From assembly GCA_030641105.1 (NCBI GenBank), contig DAOWHZ010000024.1, positions 1 to 23,912 on the forward strand: a stretch of 23,912 nt of DNA. The letters run 5' to 3'. Of this stretch, positions 1 through 7,673 are shown piece by piece (position 1 is the first letter of the stretch; each line of letters opens with the position of its first letter). The notes under the pieces were generated by a model. The model was not told the DNA's origin. It worked only from the letters and a program-made list of their open reading frames with translations, and ran no database searches. The stretch is from a bacterium (GTDB lineage: Bacteria; Patescibacteria; ABY1; BM507; VMTK01). Both the position numbers and the translations under genes were made by a program.

Positions 1-2055
1 ATGAAAAAACAATTTACAATTTTTTTAATCTTAATTTTTGTATTAGGATTAGCGCCGATTAATTTTTCCAAGGCTATTACTCAAAATCAAATTGACGCGG
101 AAGTGCAGATAGTTTGCACGGATGGAAGCGATAATTGGTTTAGCGGTTCAGGAACAATAATTGATCCCAAGGGGATTATTTTAACAAACAGGCATGTTGT
201 TGAGGGAGCGTATATGAATACTTGTTTTATCGGTTTTATTGAATCAATAAGCCAAGAGCCGAATTTCGGAACTGCGGGAAATTATAATTTAGCGGAAGTA
301 AAATATCAGACCACGTCTAATGATATGGACGCGGCTATTTTGTATTTGGAAAATCCAACTAATAAAATTTATCCTTATATAAATATCTGGGATTCTAATT
401 CAGACGCTTTGCAGTTTGGCGATAAGATTGAGGTTATTGGTTTTCCAAGTATTGGCGGCTCTACTATTACTTATACTTCAGGTGATTTTAGCGGGTTTGG
501 GAGCAGTGCGGACGGAATGCAGAATTATATTAAGAGTACTGCTCCGTTAGAGCATGGGAATTCAGGTGGAGCGGCCTATAATTCAAGCGGGCAGTTTATC
601 GGTATTCCTACTATTGTTATTGCAGGCACTTTAAATTCTATGAGTTATGTTTTGTCGGTTAATAGTATTACAAGTTGGTTGGCTGGAATTTTGGGGAGTG
701 GTTATCAGGCAGAGATTATAGAGCAGGAGCCGATTATTGAGGAGCCAACAGTAAATATTCAGGAAGATATAACTCCACCAAATTTTAATGCGTTTGATCA
801 AATGTGTATACATTATTTTGACAAAAATTATAATTTAACGGGTGGCGGTTGCTTTCCTGCCAATATGGGTAAAGTGAGTAACTATAATTATATCAGATTT
901 ACGATACCCAATGATTATTTATATAAAATTGATCCAAGCGGATTGAATAATATTTATTATTACTTTGATAAAGTGCCACATACACAAATTAATAGCAATG
1001 CAATAAAATATACAATAAATGATTCGCAAATATATATTACAGAAGTAATTGACATAGACCAACAAGGAAAGTATTATTTTTCCTTTTTCGGAGAAGATAA
1101 TAATGGCAATTTATCCGGACCTACAGTTTATGAATATATATACGAAACAGAAATATTTAAGACAATAAATGGTTTATTCTTTTATAAAGATAATAATTTG
1201 AAAAATTTTATAAACGGTTACGATGTTAATTTTAATGCTGTAAATAATACTTGGCTACAAGAGTCTTTAGAATGTACAACACGTTTAAATTCGTTAACGA
1301 TAGCATGGGAATATCCAATAGAATATAATGAATATATAGCACAAAATTTTAATTCATGGAGGCCTTTGTGCGTTATCTCTATAGAAGGTGATATTGTTAA
1401 AGAAAATAAATATACTCTAACCAATTTGAGCAAAGGTAAAAAAATTACATGGTCTACTAATTATCATCAATCATATAGTTACCAAAAAGATTTAAACGAT
1501 ATATATTATGAATTTTATTTAAAACCTATTATATCAGGAAATGATATTGAAGAAAAACATAGATTAATAAAATTAGTTTATAATCCCAATTTAAGTGAAG
1601 ATATAAGTTGTAAAAAAAATTATTTATATACGCAAACAAATAGAGAGCCATCGTATCAATCATTAAATAATATTAGTGAAGCATCAGAAATCACGGAAAG
1701 ATTGAAAGGAACAATATTACTACAAGTTGAATCTCACGGCGAAGCTTATTATGTCTATCCCGAAGATAAAAAAAGATATTATCTCGGTCGTCCAGCAGAC
1801 GCTTTTAGAGTAATGCGAGAATTAGGATTAGGCGCTACTCACCAATTTATAAATAGTTATACAACTTATCCCGATCATGTTTTGGGTAAGATTTTAATTG
1901 ATGTTGAGCAGAACGGTGAAGCTTATTATATTTATCCGAAAGATAAAAAGGCGTATTATCTCGGGAGACCAGCAGATGCTTTTAGAATTATGCGAGAATT
2001 GGGACTTGGGATTACTAATAGTGATTTAAACAAAATTCCGGAGGGGGGTTTGTAA
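1..2055 (+). CDS. Secreted trypsin-like (S1/HtrA-type) serine protease with two C-terminal surface repeats
   Basis: A 684-residue exported serine endopeptidase. Residues 1-25 form a signal peptide (lysines, a hydrophobic core, then FSKA). The protease domain spans about 30-235 and has a complete triad: H65 in LTNRHVVEG, D110 in DMDAAILYL and S188 in GNSGGAAY. No PDZ domain is visible. An acidic linker (about 238-256, EQEPIIEEP) leads to a region (about 258-385) that looks like an Ig or fibronectin-type fold, with phrases such as TPPNFNAF and FFGEDNNGNLSG. Residues 386-565 are not recognised. The C-terminus carries two copies (about 568-613 and 627-672) of a repeat centred on YYLGRPADAFR.MRELGLG; the same repeat occurs twice in the secreted glycosidase at 19874-21118. 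The ATG is the first base of the window, so upstream signals cannot be seen, but the signal peptide directly after it supports this start. The substrate is unknown. Confidence 0.85.
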   Translation: MKKQFTIFLILIFVLGLAPINFSKAITQNQIDAEVQIVCTDGSDNWFSGSGTIIDPKGIILTNRHVVEGAYMNTCFIGFIESISQEPNFGTAGNYNLAEVKYQTTSNDMDAAILYLENPTNKIYPYINIWDSNSDALQFGDKIEVIGFPSIGGSTITYTSGDFSGFGSSADGMQNYIKSTAPLEHGNSGGAAYNSSGQFIGIPTIVIAGTLNSMSYVLSVNSITSWLAGILGSGYQAEIIEQEPIIEEPTVNIQEDITPPNFNAFDQMCIHYFDKNYNLTGGGCFPANMGKVSNYNYIRFTIPNDYLYKIDPSGLNNIYYYFDKVPHTQINSNAIKYTINDSQIYITEVIDIDQQGKYYFSFFGEDNNGNLSGPTVYEYIYETEIFKTINGLFFYKDNNLKNFINGYDVNFNAVNNTWLQESLECTTRLNSLTIAWEYPIEYNEYIAQNFNSWRPLCVISIEGDIVKENKYTLTNLSKGKKITWSTNYHQSYSYQKDLNDIYYEFYLKPIISGNDIEEKHRLIKLVYNPNLSEDISCKKNYLYTQTNREPSYQSLNNISEASEITERLKGTILLQVESHGEAYYVYPEDKKRYYLGRPADAFRVMRELGLGATHQFINSYTTYPDHVLGKILIDVEQNGEAYYIYPKDKKAYYLGRPADAFRIMRELGLGITNSDLNKIPEGGL

Positions 2056-2348
2056 ATTTAATAAAAATAAAATTATGAGTATAATCAAAATAATTATTTT
2101 TGATCTTTTAACCCCTGATCGCTGTGGGGAAATAGAAAATAAATTAAATTTTTTTTTACAAACGAAAATATTAATTGTACTATCAATAATGGAACTACTG
2201 GCAATACCACCCAAATTAGAAAAGTAAAGAAAAAATACTATTCAAATTAGAAAATCAGAAAAGAAATTTTAATAATAGGAGATAGTTCTGACTATACTTT
2301 TTTATATTTCCAGATAAAAAGTATAGAAAAAATTAATTAAAAATAAAT
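2056..2348. other. Gene-poor spacer with a doubtful 50-codon ORF
   Basis: This spacer is very A+T-rich. It holds an ATG-initiated plus-strand ORF (2074-2226) that would encode 50 residues starting MSIIKIIIFDLL, with no homology I recognise and no clear ribosome-binding site. A different plus-strand frame over about 2160-2250 reads NCTINNGTTGNTTQ, which has the composition of a secreted-protein fragment and might be a remnant of a lost gene. No convincing terminator or RNA is visible. I see no firm function here. Confidence 0.3.
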
Positions 2349-3002
2349 ATGATGAAAATTAATATAAGTGGGCCATCGGATATACCCTTTAAATTTTTAT
2401 ATAGCAATCCAGTTTTTGAAAAAATTTTACTTCCATCAAATGACCCGTTTTTTGTAGAAATAAAAAATAGAATGTTTAGAACGGCTTTATTAGCTGATTC
2501 TTTATATAAAAAAGGGAAAGAGGTTGCACCGAAAACACCATGCGTTGAAAATGAGGCAATAGCGCTTTTATTTGAATGCTTTATTTTTATGATGAGAACA
2601 ATATATGATTACTTAACAGATGTCTTAAAAAAGAATCTTAGCAAAAAGGAAAGTTTACCTAATAGTTTTAATAAATTTATTAAAAATATTAGAAATGATA
2701 AATATCCTTCTATAGATGGTAAATTAAGAAAATGTTTAATTGAAGATCACCTTGATTTTAGAAATTTTAAAAATCTTAGAGATTCCATAAAACAAAAAAC
2801 CGCCAATGTTGATGTTTATAGTAAGAAAAATATGTATTATGTGAGAGCGACCTATTATGATAGTAATCAAGATAATAAAAATAAAATAGATGAAGCACTT
2901 TCTTTATTAATATATAAATACACGAAAAGCATTCTTGTATTGACGCTACTTATTGATGAACAGATTAAAAACAAAAAACAATTAATTGCGACGGATAGGT
3001 AA
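2349..3002 (+). CDS. Hypothetical helical protein, possibly HEPN-like
   Basis: A 217-residue protein I do not recognise. It has no signal peptide or membrane span and looks largely alpha-helical. The segment ENEAIALLFECFIFMMRT followed by IYDYLTDVL (about 68-94), with a later FRNFKNLRDSIKQK (about 137-150), has the arrangement of a HEPN-type four-helix protein: a long helix, a variable insert, then a second helix with an arginine motif. The HEPN signature R-x4-6-H is not intact, because the position expected for histidine is not His, so any RNase activity is doubtful. The ATG at 2349 is used; the one at 2352 would also fit. The gene sits alone between a protease and the rhuM remnant, in a region with repeats and a transposase, so it may be accessory. 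Function is not assigned. Confidence 0.6.
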   Translation: MMKINISGPSDIPFKFLYSNPVFEKILLPSNDPFFVEIKNRMFRTALLADSLYKKGKEVAPKTPCVENEAIALLFECFIFMMRTIYDYLTDVLKKNLSKKESLPNSFNKFIKNIRNDKYPSIDGKLRKCLIEDHLDFRNFKNLRDSIKQKTANVDVYSKKNMYYVRATYYDSNQDNKNKIDEALSLLIYKYTKSILVLTLLIDEQIKNKKQLIATDR

Positions 3003-3004
3003 GA

Positions 3005-3091
3005 AAACCGTCCCCAATAAATATTAGGAGAGTGTGCGGTAAGGCCGAGATATAAAACATCAAAAAATAAGTTTAAAACAATAAAATCATG
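3005..3091 (+). repeat. Direct repeat copy A, leader of the rhuM remnant
   Basis: This copy begins with AAACCGTCCC (3005-3014) and ends with a 42-base A-rich block (3050-3091) that runs into the ATG at 3089. The block matches 3436-3477 at 37 of 42 positions, and the 10-base start matches 3382-3391 exactly. The middle parts diverge, with a similar TGCG...AGG...G segment before the A-rich block in both. The pair flanks the rhuM fragment. Confidence 0.7.
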
Positions 3092-3436
3092 CCCAAAAAT
3101 CAAGAAAAAAATAATCAAATTATTATTTATAATACAGAAGACGAAGAGACAAAAATTAAGGTTAAGATGGAAGATGAAACAGTCTGGCTTTCGCAAAAAC
3201 AAATGGCCGAGCTTTTCAATAAAGATGTCAGGACTGTTAATGAGCACATAAAAAATGTGTTTTTTGAGGGAGAATTAGCGGAAAATTCAGTTATCCGGAA
3301 ATTCCGGATAGTTCAAAAAGAGGGTAATAGGGAGGTAGCAAGAGATATAGACTGTTATAATTTGGACGTCATTATGCAAATAAACCGTCCCGGTCTCCAG
3401 CAGTATTGCGGGAAGACTGCGACGAGGCAGGGGTAA
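3089..3436 (+). pseudogene. Truncated RhuM-family protein (N-terminal part only)
   Basis: The first roughly 95 residues match the N-terminus of the RhuM family, found in genomic islands: IIIYNTEDEETKIKV, then VWLSQKQMAELFNKD, then VRTVNEHIKNVF, EGELAENSVIRKF and DCYNLDVIM. Family members usually run to about 300 residues or more and continue after NLDVI with a conserved GYRV...FR segment. Here the frame leaves the family at about residue 96 and ends with QINRPGLQQYCGKTATRQG, which is encoded by repeat DNA (about 3380-3430). No remainder of rhuM is visible downstream. The break therefore coincides with a repeat: 3414-3430 is an exact inverted match to 19811-19827. A short product may still be made, but I call it a remnant. 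Confidence 0.8.
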
Positions 3437-3477
3437 TATAAAACAACAAAAAACAAATTTAAAATAATAAAATTATG
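3382..3477 (+). repeat. Direct repeat copy B, at the rhuM break point
   Basis: Second copy of the repeat described at 3005-3091: AAACCGTCCC at 3382-3391, a diverged centre containing the 17-base segment 3414-3430 (inverted match to 19811-19827), and the 42-base A-rich block at 3436-3477, again ending in an ATG (3475-3477). No gene follows that ATG; the REP-like element begins 16 bases later. Confidence 0.7.
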
Positions 3478-3492
3478 GTTATTAGCCCAATT

Positions 3493-3621
3493 CGCCCAGC
3501 CATAGAATGGCAGGGCTATGGATTTTAAGCCCTATAAATAGGGCTATATGTTTAAACATTTGTAGTAATATCCCAATTTATTGGGATTAAAAAATTAGCC
3601 CTGCCATTCTATGGCTGGGCG
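3493..3621. repeat. REPIN-like element: two inverted REP hairpins with internal palindromes
   Basis: A perfect 26-base inverted repeat (3493-3518 and 3596-3621). Each arm is itself a hairpin: GCCC, an A.A (or T.T) mismatch, a GCCAT/ATGGC stem and a 3-base loop, then GGGC (3494-3516 and 3598-3620). Between the arms lie two further perfect palindromes, at 3528-3545 (core GCCCTATAAATAGGGC) and 3570-3587 (core ATCCCAATTTATTGGGAT). A pair of inverted REPs next to a Y1 transposase gene is the layout known as a REPIN beside a RAYT. Confidence 0.85.
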
Positions 3622-3636
3622 GGAGTAAACAAATTA

Positions 3637-3666
3637 GCCCTGTCCCGCAGTCCCGCGGGGCTGGGC
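3637..3666 (+). repeat. Third REP-like hairpin
   Basis: A 30-base hairpin in the same orientation as the arm at 3598-3620. It keeps the outer GCCC/GGGC stem and the T.T mismatch. The inner stem is replaced by GTCCCGC pairing with GCGGGGC, so pairing is preserved although the bases differ. It ends 14 bases before the transposase start codon. Confidence 0.75.
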
Positions 3667-3680
3667 GAAAGTCAAAAGAT

Positions 3681-4103
3681 ATGCCCCAAACATTTTACAA
3701 ATTATATTATCACATAATCTGGGCAACAAAGAAAAGATTGCCGTTAATAACCCCGGAGATTGAAGAATTAATTAAAAGATATATTCCCAAAAAAATTATT
3801 GAATATAGCGGCAGGCAATTAGCGCTTAATATGGTTGAAGATCATATTCATTTGCTTGTTAGCATACCTCCGAAAATCAGCATTGCGGATTTTGTCCATA
3901 AAATAAAAGGCAGTTCATCGTATTATGTTAATACAGCGCAAGGAGAAAAAAGTTTTTATTGGCAATCAGGTTATGGCGTATTAAGTTTATCGGAAAAGGG
4001 TATCCCGTTTGTGAAACAGTATATTGCTAATCAAAAACAAAAACATCAAAATAATGATTTAGTTGATATTTTAGAATATATTCCAGAAGAGAATGAAGGG
4101 TAA
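3681..4103 (+). CDS. IS200/REP-associated Y1 (HUH) transposase
   Basis: A 140-residue single-strand DNA transposase of the Y1 HUH family (COG1943). The HUH motif is H-I-H in MVEDHIHLLVSIPPK (about residues 52-66), and the likely nucleophile is the tyrosine in FVKQYIANQKQKH (about 113-125). Length fits IS200-type TnpA or a short RAYT. The start at 3681 gives MPQTFYKLYYHIIWATK, the usual family beginning. No tnpB accompanies it. Immediately upstream lie three REP-like hairpins (3493-3666). That, rather than a defined pair of IS ends, favours a REP-associated transposase over a free IS200 copy. No matching hairpin is visible just after the stop. All motifs are intact, so the enzyme is probably functional. 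Confidence 0.9.
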   Translation: MPQTFYKLYYHIIWATKKRLPLITPEIEELIKRYIPKKIIEYSGRQLALNMVEDHIHLLVSIPPKISIADFVHKIKGSSSYYVNTAQGEKSFYWQSGYGVLSLSEKGIPFVKQYIANQKQKHQNNDLVDILEYIPEENEG

Positions 4104-4171
4104 TATTGAGCCCTAAAAACCCATTAAAGATCATTCATGGCAATAAATATAATAAAATTACACTTTTAAAT

Positions 4172-5110
4172 ATGCCTAAACTTAAAATAGCCCTGCTTTC
4201 CGGCGGAATTTCAGGAGAAAGAGAAGTATCTCTAAAAACAGGAGAGCAAATTTACAATGCTTTGGATAAAAATAAATACGAAATATTCAAGTATGATCTT
4301 AAAACTGATTTAAAGCGATTTTTTAATGACGCAATGAATAAAAAATTTGATCTTGTTTTTCCTGCCTTGCATGGGCCTTTTGGCGAAGACGGAAAACTGC
4401 AGGGCATGCTGGATATGATTGGCATGCCTTATGTTTTCTCCGGCTGCTTGGCAAGCGCCTTGGCAATGGATAAATATAAAACAAAAATTATTGCTCGCGA
4501 TGCAGGGCTTGATTTAATACCAGATATAGCGCTTCAAAAGGACGAGAAATACAATATCCAGAAAATTATAAATAAACTGCCCTTGCCGATCGTAATAAAA
4601 CCAATGGAATTAGGCTCATCAGTAGGTATGTCAATAGCCAAAAATAAGCAGGAATTAGAGCAGGGGATAGAAAACGCGTTTAAGCACGGTGATAAAGTAA
4701 TGTTAGAAAAATTTATTAAAGGCAGGGAATTAACTGTGGCTGTTATGGGTAACGAACAAAATATGGAAGCATTACCGGTTATTGAAATTATTCCTAAGGT
4801 TTCAGGTTGGTTTGATTATAAAGCAAAATATGAAGTCGGAGGCAGTGAGGAAGTTTGTCCAGCTAAAATCCCAAATAATATAAAAAATAAAATTCAAAAA
4901 TTCGCCATTAAAACATTTAATGCAATTGGCTGTAAAGATTTAGCGCGCGCTGATTTTATTTGGGACACAGAGAATAATAAAATGTATTTTTTGGAAATTA
5001 ACACCATACCGGGCATGACGCAGACCAGTTTAGCGCCGCAAGCGGCCAAGGTCGCTGGGATGGAGTTTGGGGAATTTTTGGATAGATTAATCAAAGGAGC
5101 TTTGAAATAA
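4172..5110 (+). CDS. ddl: D-alanine--D-alanine ligase
   Basis: ATP-dependent ligase making D-Ala-D-Ala, the terminal dipeptide of peptidoglycan stem peptides. The 312-residue ATP-grasp protein has the expected series: LLSGGISGEREVSL near the N-terminus, HGPFGEDGKLQG, PIVIKPMELGSSVGMS in the ATP-binding region, EKFIKGRELTVAV, DYKAKY (with the tyrosine typical of D-Ala-preferring enzymes), ARADFIW, and ending EINTIPGMTQTSLAPQ with metal-binding Glu and Asn. I chose the ATG at 4172. An in-frame TTG at 4106 would add 22 residues unlike the family, and 312 residues is close to E. coli DdlB. No Shine-Dalgarno site is evident. The gene starts a plus-strand stretch that also contains a MurF-like gene and ftsQ, a cell-wall and division neighbourhood. 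Confidence 0.95.
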   Translation: MPKLKIALLSGGISGEREVSLKTGEQIYNALDKNKYEIFKYDLKTDLKRFFNDAMNKKFDLVFPALHGPFGEDGKLQGMLDMIGMPYVFSGCLASALAMDKYKTKIIARDAGLDLIPDIALQKDEKYNIQKIINKLPLPIVIKPMELGSSVGMSIAKNKQELEQGIENAFKHGDKVMLEKFIKGRELTVAVMGNEQNMEALPVIEIIPKVSGWFDYKAKYEVGGSEEVCPAKIPNNIKNKIQKFAIKTFNAIGCKDLARADFIWDTENNKMYFLEINTIPGMTQTSLAPQAAKVAGMEFGEFLDRLIKGALK

Positions 5111-5114
5111 TATA

Positions 5115-5219
5115 ATCCAAATCTACAAATGATATCCGAATGCCCCAAATAGCTGCAAATCAAATTAAAATTATTCGGATAATTCATATTTGAAACATTT
5201 GGATAATAATTTGTAGATT
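5115..5219. repeat. Intergenic inverted repeats related to the ATTTGTAGATT family
   Basis: The ddl-aminotransferase spacer holds three perfect inverted pairs: ATCCAAAT 5115-5122 with 5197-5204, AATCTACAAAT 5120-5130 with 5209-5219, and ATCCGAAT 5134-5141 with 5173-5180. The first two overlap and could pair in alternative ways. The AATCTACAAAT core recurs at 8431-8468 and 13585-13681. It could form a cruciform or a transcript hairpin; no T-run identifies it as a terminator. Confidence 0.6.
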
Positions 5220-5233
5220 CGCATTATATTTAT

Positions 5234-6496
5234 ATGTTTAACCGAACAAAAAACCTTCAACTTTCCATAATTAAACAAATAGAACTCCGGGCCGCGCAAT
5301 ACCCGGATGTTATTTCTTTGGCGCAAGGCGTGCCTAGTTTTGATACGCCAGGATGCATAAAACGCCGCGTTGAGCTGGCTTTAAACAGGGGAGTGGTGGC
5401 TAAATACTCTCTCTGTCCGGGACTTCCTGAATTGCGTGAGTTAATTGAGTTGTCATTGGCCAGGGAAAATATGTTTTATGACTGGCAGAAAGAAATTATT
5501 GTAACAACCGGTTCCATTGAAGGCATTACAGCCGCCTTGTTGACAATTACTGAACCGGGCGATGAAGTAATTATTCCCGAGCCGACTTATACCAGTTATC
5601 GCGAAGTTATTTGTTTATGCGGCTGTAAGCCAATTTATGTTGCATTAGACGAAAAACATGGCTGGGCTTTTGATTTAGAAAAATTCAAACAGGCAATCAC
5701 AGATAAAACCAAAGCAATTTTTTATTGCAACCCCAACAACCCGACCGGCACTATTTATACCAAAGAACAATTACTTGGTCTGGCTGAATTAGCTGAACAG
5801 CATGATTTGTATTTGATTTCTGATGAGGTGTACAAAGACTTTATATTCGCTAATCAACGCGAATCAAACGCGCCCTCCTCCGTAAAAACTTTGGCGGGTA
5901 AAAATAATCGCGAATTTAATAAAGCGCGAATATTCAGCTTGGCGGAAATGCCGGAATTGAGGAAGCGGGTTATTAGGTTATTTTCGTTTTCTAAGGCCTA
6001 CGCTATGACTGGATGGCGGGTGGGGTATTTGCATAGCGATGAATCAATTGTTAGGGAAATTTTAAAAATTCATGATTCATTAGTAACTTGCGCTCCTGTT
6101 ATTTCACAATACGCGGCCATGGGCGCTTTGGAAATGGGGGAGAGTGATGTTAAAAAATTCAATCAGGAATACAAAAAAAGGCGTGATTTAATTTGCTCAC
6201 GGCTTGATAAATTAAGCAGTGTTTTTAGTTATATAAAACCGGACGGCGCGTATTATGTGTTTCCCCGCCTACGCCAAGGCTTCGGCGGACAAGCCCAACT
6301 TCGTCAAGACTGCGAAGGGCAAGCCCGAGATTCGTGGAAGTTTGCTTTGGATTTGCTGGAAAAGATACAAGTGGCGGTTGTGCCTGGCATTGCTTTTGGG
6401 CCAAATGGCGAGGGGCATGTGAGGATGAGTTTTGGAAGAAGTGAAGAGGATATTGATAAAGCGTTTGAAAGGATGGAAAAGTATTTTGCTAAATAA
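5234..6496 (+). CDS. Class I/II PLP-dependent aminotransferase with an in-frame repeat insertion
   Basis: A 420-residue fold-type I aminotransferase, probably acting on aspartate-type, aromatic or related amino acids. Landmarks: SLAQGVPSFDTP (substrate-side loop), NPNNPTG (166-172), D197 in LISDEVYKDF, PLP lysine K254 in SFSKAYAMTGWRVGY, and R397 in GHVRMSFG for the substrate carboxylate. All catalytic residues are present. Two segments look foreign. Residues 345-365 (RLRQGFGGQAQLRQDCEGQA) are translated from a palindromic repeat inserted without breaking the frame. Residues about 210-232 (NAPSSVKTLAGKNNREF) enlarge the loop before the PLP lysine and may be a second, older insertion. The specificity cannot be read from sequence. 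The start is the ATG at 5234, with no clear Shine-Dalgarno site. The next gene begins 16 bases after the stop, suggesting co-transcription. Confidence 0.9.
   Translation: MFNRTKNLQLSIIKQIELRAAQYPDVISLAQGVPSFDTPGCIKRRVELALNRGVVAKYSLCPGLPELRELIELSLARENMFYDWQKEIIVTTGSIEGITAALLTITEPGDEVIIPEPTYTSYREVICLCGCKPIYVALDEKHGWAFDLEKFKQAITDKTKAIFYCNPNNPTGTIYTKEQLLGLAELAEQHDLYLISDEVYKDFIFANQRESNAPSSVKTLAGKNNREFNKARIFSLAEMPELRKRVIRLFSFSKAYAMTGWRVGYLHSDESIVREILKIHDSLVTCAPVISQYAAMGALEMGESDVKKFNQEYKKRRDLICSRLDKLSSVFSYIKPDGAYYVFPRLRQGFGGQAQLRQDCEGQARDSWKFALDLLEKIQVAVVPGIAFGPNGEGHVRMSFGRSEEDIDKAFERMEKYFAK
6266..6328 (+). repeat. In-frame palindromic repeat inside the aminotransferase gene
   Basis: About 63 bases of G+C-richer DNA encoding RLRQGFGGQAQLRQDCEGQA. 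It contains two adjacent hairpins: CCGCC...GGCGG around GCCAAGGC, and CTTCG...CGAAG around TCAAGACTG. Its AAGACTGCGA segment is shared with the repeat at 3413-3430. It lies between YYVFP and the conserved SWKFALDLL segment, where family members usually have a short turn. It looks like a protein-tolerated repeat of the kind described as palindromic elements in Rickettsia. Confidence 0.75.
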
Positions 6497-6512
6497 ATTT
6501 TCAATTTTAATT

Positions 6513-7658
6513 ATGATTACACCAGAGATCAAAAAATTTTTAGCTAAACTTGTGTCTATTAATACTTCTAATCCTCCGGGCAATGAAACAGAAGTCGCTA
6601 ATTTTATATTTAACTTTCTAAAAAATAAATCCTACAGGATAGAATTAATTGGGAGCCGCAAACGAAAAAATATTATTTCTTTTTTTGGTAAACCAAAAAA
6701 TAAAAGCGCTTTACTTTTTAATGGACATTTAGATACAGTTCCTTTTGATAGAAATGAATGGCAGACTGATCCCTTAAAATTAACAAAGAAAAAAGGATAT
6801 TATTATGGACGAGGTGTCGCTGATATGAAGGGAGGTGTTACGGCAAGTATTTTTGCAATTTTGAAAGCCAAAAAATTAGGATACTTAAAAGATAAACAAA
6901 TTATTTTTGCAGGTTCTGCAGACGAAGAAACAGGAGCAGATAGCTGTTTAGGCAGTAAAATGATTGTTGACTATTTGCTAAAAAATAAAATAAAAGTTAA
7001 AGGAGCCTTAATTCCTGAACCAAGCAAAGATGAAGAGTTGCTTGGTGTGAATTTAGGGCATAGAGGGTTAATTTGGATAAAGGTAAAAAGTTTTGGAAAA
7101 GCTGCTCATTCAGGGCTTTTAAATGATAAAAGTAATACTATTTTAAAAATGCAAAAATTTATTCAAGAATTATATGATTTATTTCCCAAAAGACCAAAAA
7201 AAATTAAAGGAATTCCACAAAGTTCTGTGGAAATTACTTTTATAAAAAGCGGCAATAGCCGTTACTATAATCAGATTCCAGCAGTATGCGAAGCAAATTT
7301 TGATATCAGAATTTCACCTTATGAAAATAATACAGTAATAATAAATCAATTGCTAAAAATATCCAAAAAATTTAACATGGAATTGTCAATTATTAAAAAT
7401 ACTCCTTCTAGTAAAATTTCTAATAGAGAAAAAATAGTGGAAGTCTTTGAAAATGTTTTAAAATTAAAAAAATATAACTATAGGATTGGTTTTGCTTCAC
7501 CGACTTGCGATGCTCATTGGTATATTAATGCTGGTATTCCAACAATAAATGGAGTAGGTCCTGTTGGAAAAAATATTCATGCGCCAAATGAATGCATGTT
7601 AATAGAAAGCCTTAGCAATAGAATTGATTTATTTGCTGATTTAATCAAAAATTTTTAA
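6513..7658 (+). CDS. M20-family metallopeptidase (ArgE/DapE-like)
   Basis: A 381-residue cytoplasmic two-zinc hydrolase of the M20 family, which includes ArgE, DapE and dipeptidases. The metal ligands and catalytic residues are present: H72 and D74 in NGHLDTVPF, D104 in GRGVADMKGG, E138/E139 in SADEETGADS, E168 in IPEPS, and the late His in VGKNIHAPNE. The dimerisation lid is the middle part, around GHRGLIWIKV and AAHSG. The start is the ATG at 6513; an upstream in-frame start at 6432 would lie inside the aminotransferase and add 27 residues without family similarity. Sequence alone does not say whether the substrate is N-acetyl-ornithine, succinyl-diaminopimelate or a peptide. DapE is attractive next to ddl but unproven. 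It follows the aminotransferase by 16 bases. Confidence 0.88.
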   Translation: MITPEIKKFLAKLVSINTSNPPGNETEVANFIFNFLKNKSYRIELIGSRKRKNIISFFGKPKNKSALLFNGHLDTVPFDRNEWQTDPLKLTKKKGYYYGRGVADMKGGVTASIFAILKAKKLGYLKDKQIIFAGSADEETGADSCLGSKMIVDYLLKNKIKVKGALIPEPSKDEELLGVNLGHRGLIWIKVKSFGKAAHSGLLNDKSNTILKMQKFIQELYDLFPKRPKKIKGIPQSSVEITFIKSGNSRYYNQIPAVCEANFDIRISPYENNTVIINQLLKISKKFNMELSIIKNTPSSKISNREKIVEVFENVLKLKKYNYRIGFASPTCDAHWYINAGIPTINGVGPVGKNIHAPNECMLIESLSNRIDLFADLIKNF

Positions 7659-7673
7659 AAAATGAAATAAAAT

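Noticed and set aside
2867..3247. Minus-strand open frame over the 2349 gene and rhuM
   Set aside because: It is antisense to the conserved RhuM N-terminus and has the Phe/Leu/Ile-rich composition of a shadow frame.
3681..4103. Complete IS200/IS605 element with tnpB
   Set aside because: No tnpB is present and no paired end hairpin is visible after the stop; the hairpins are all upstream.
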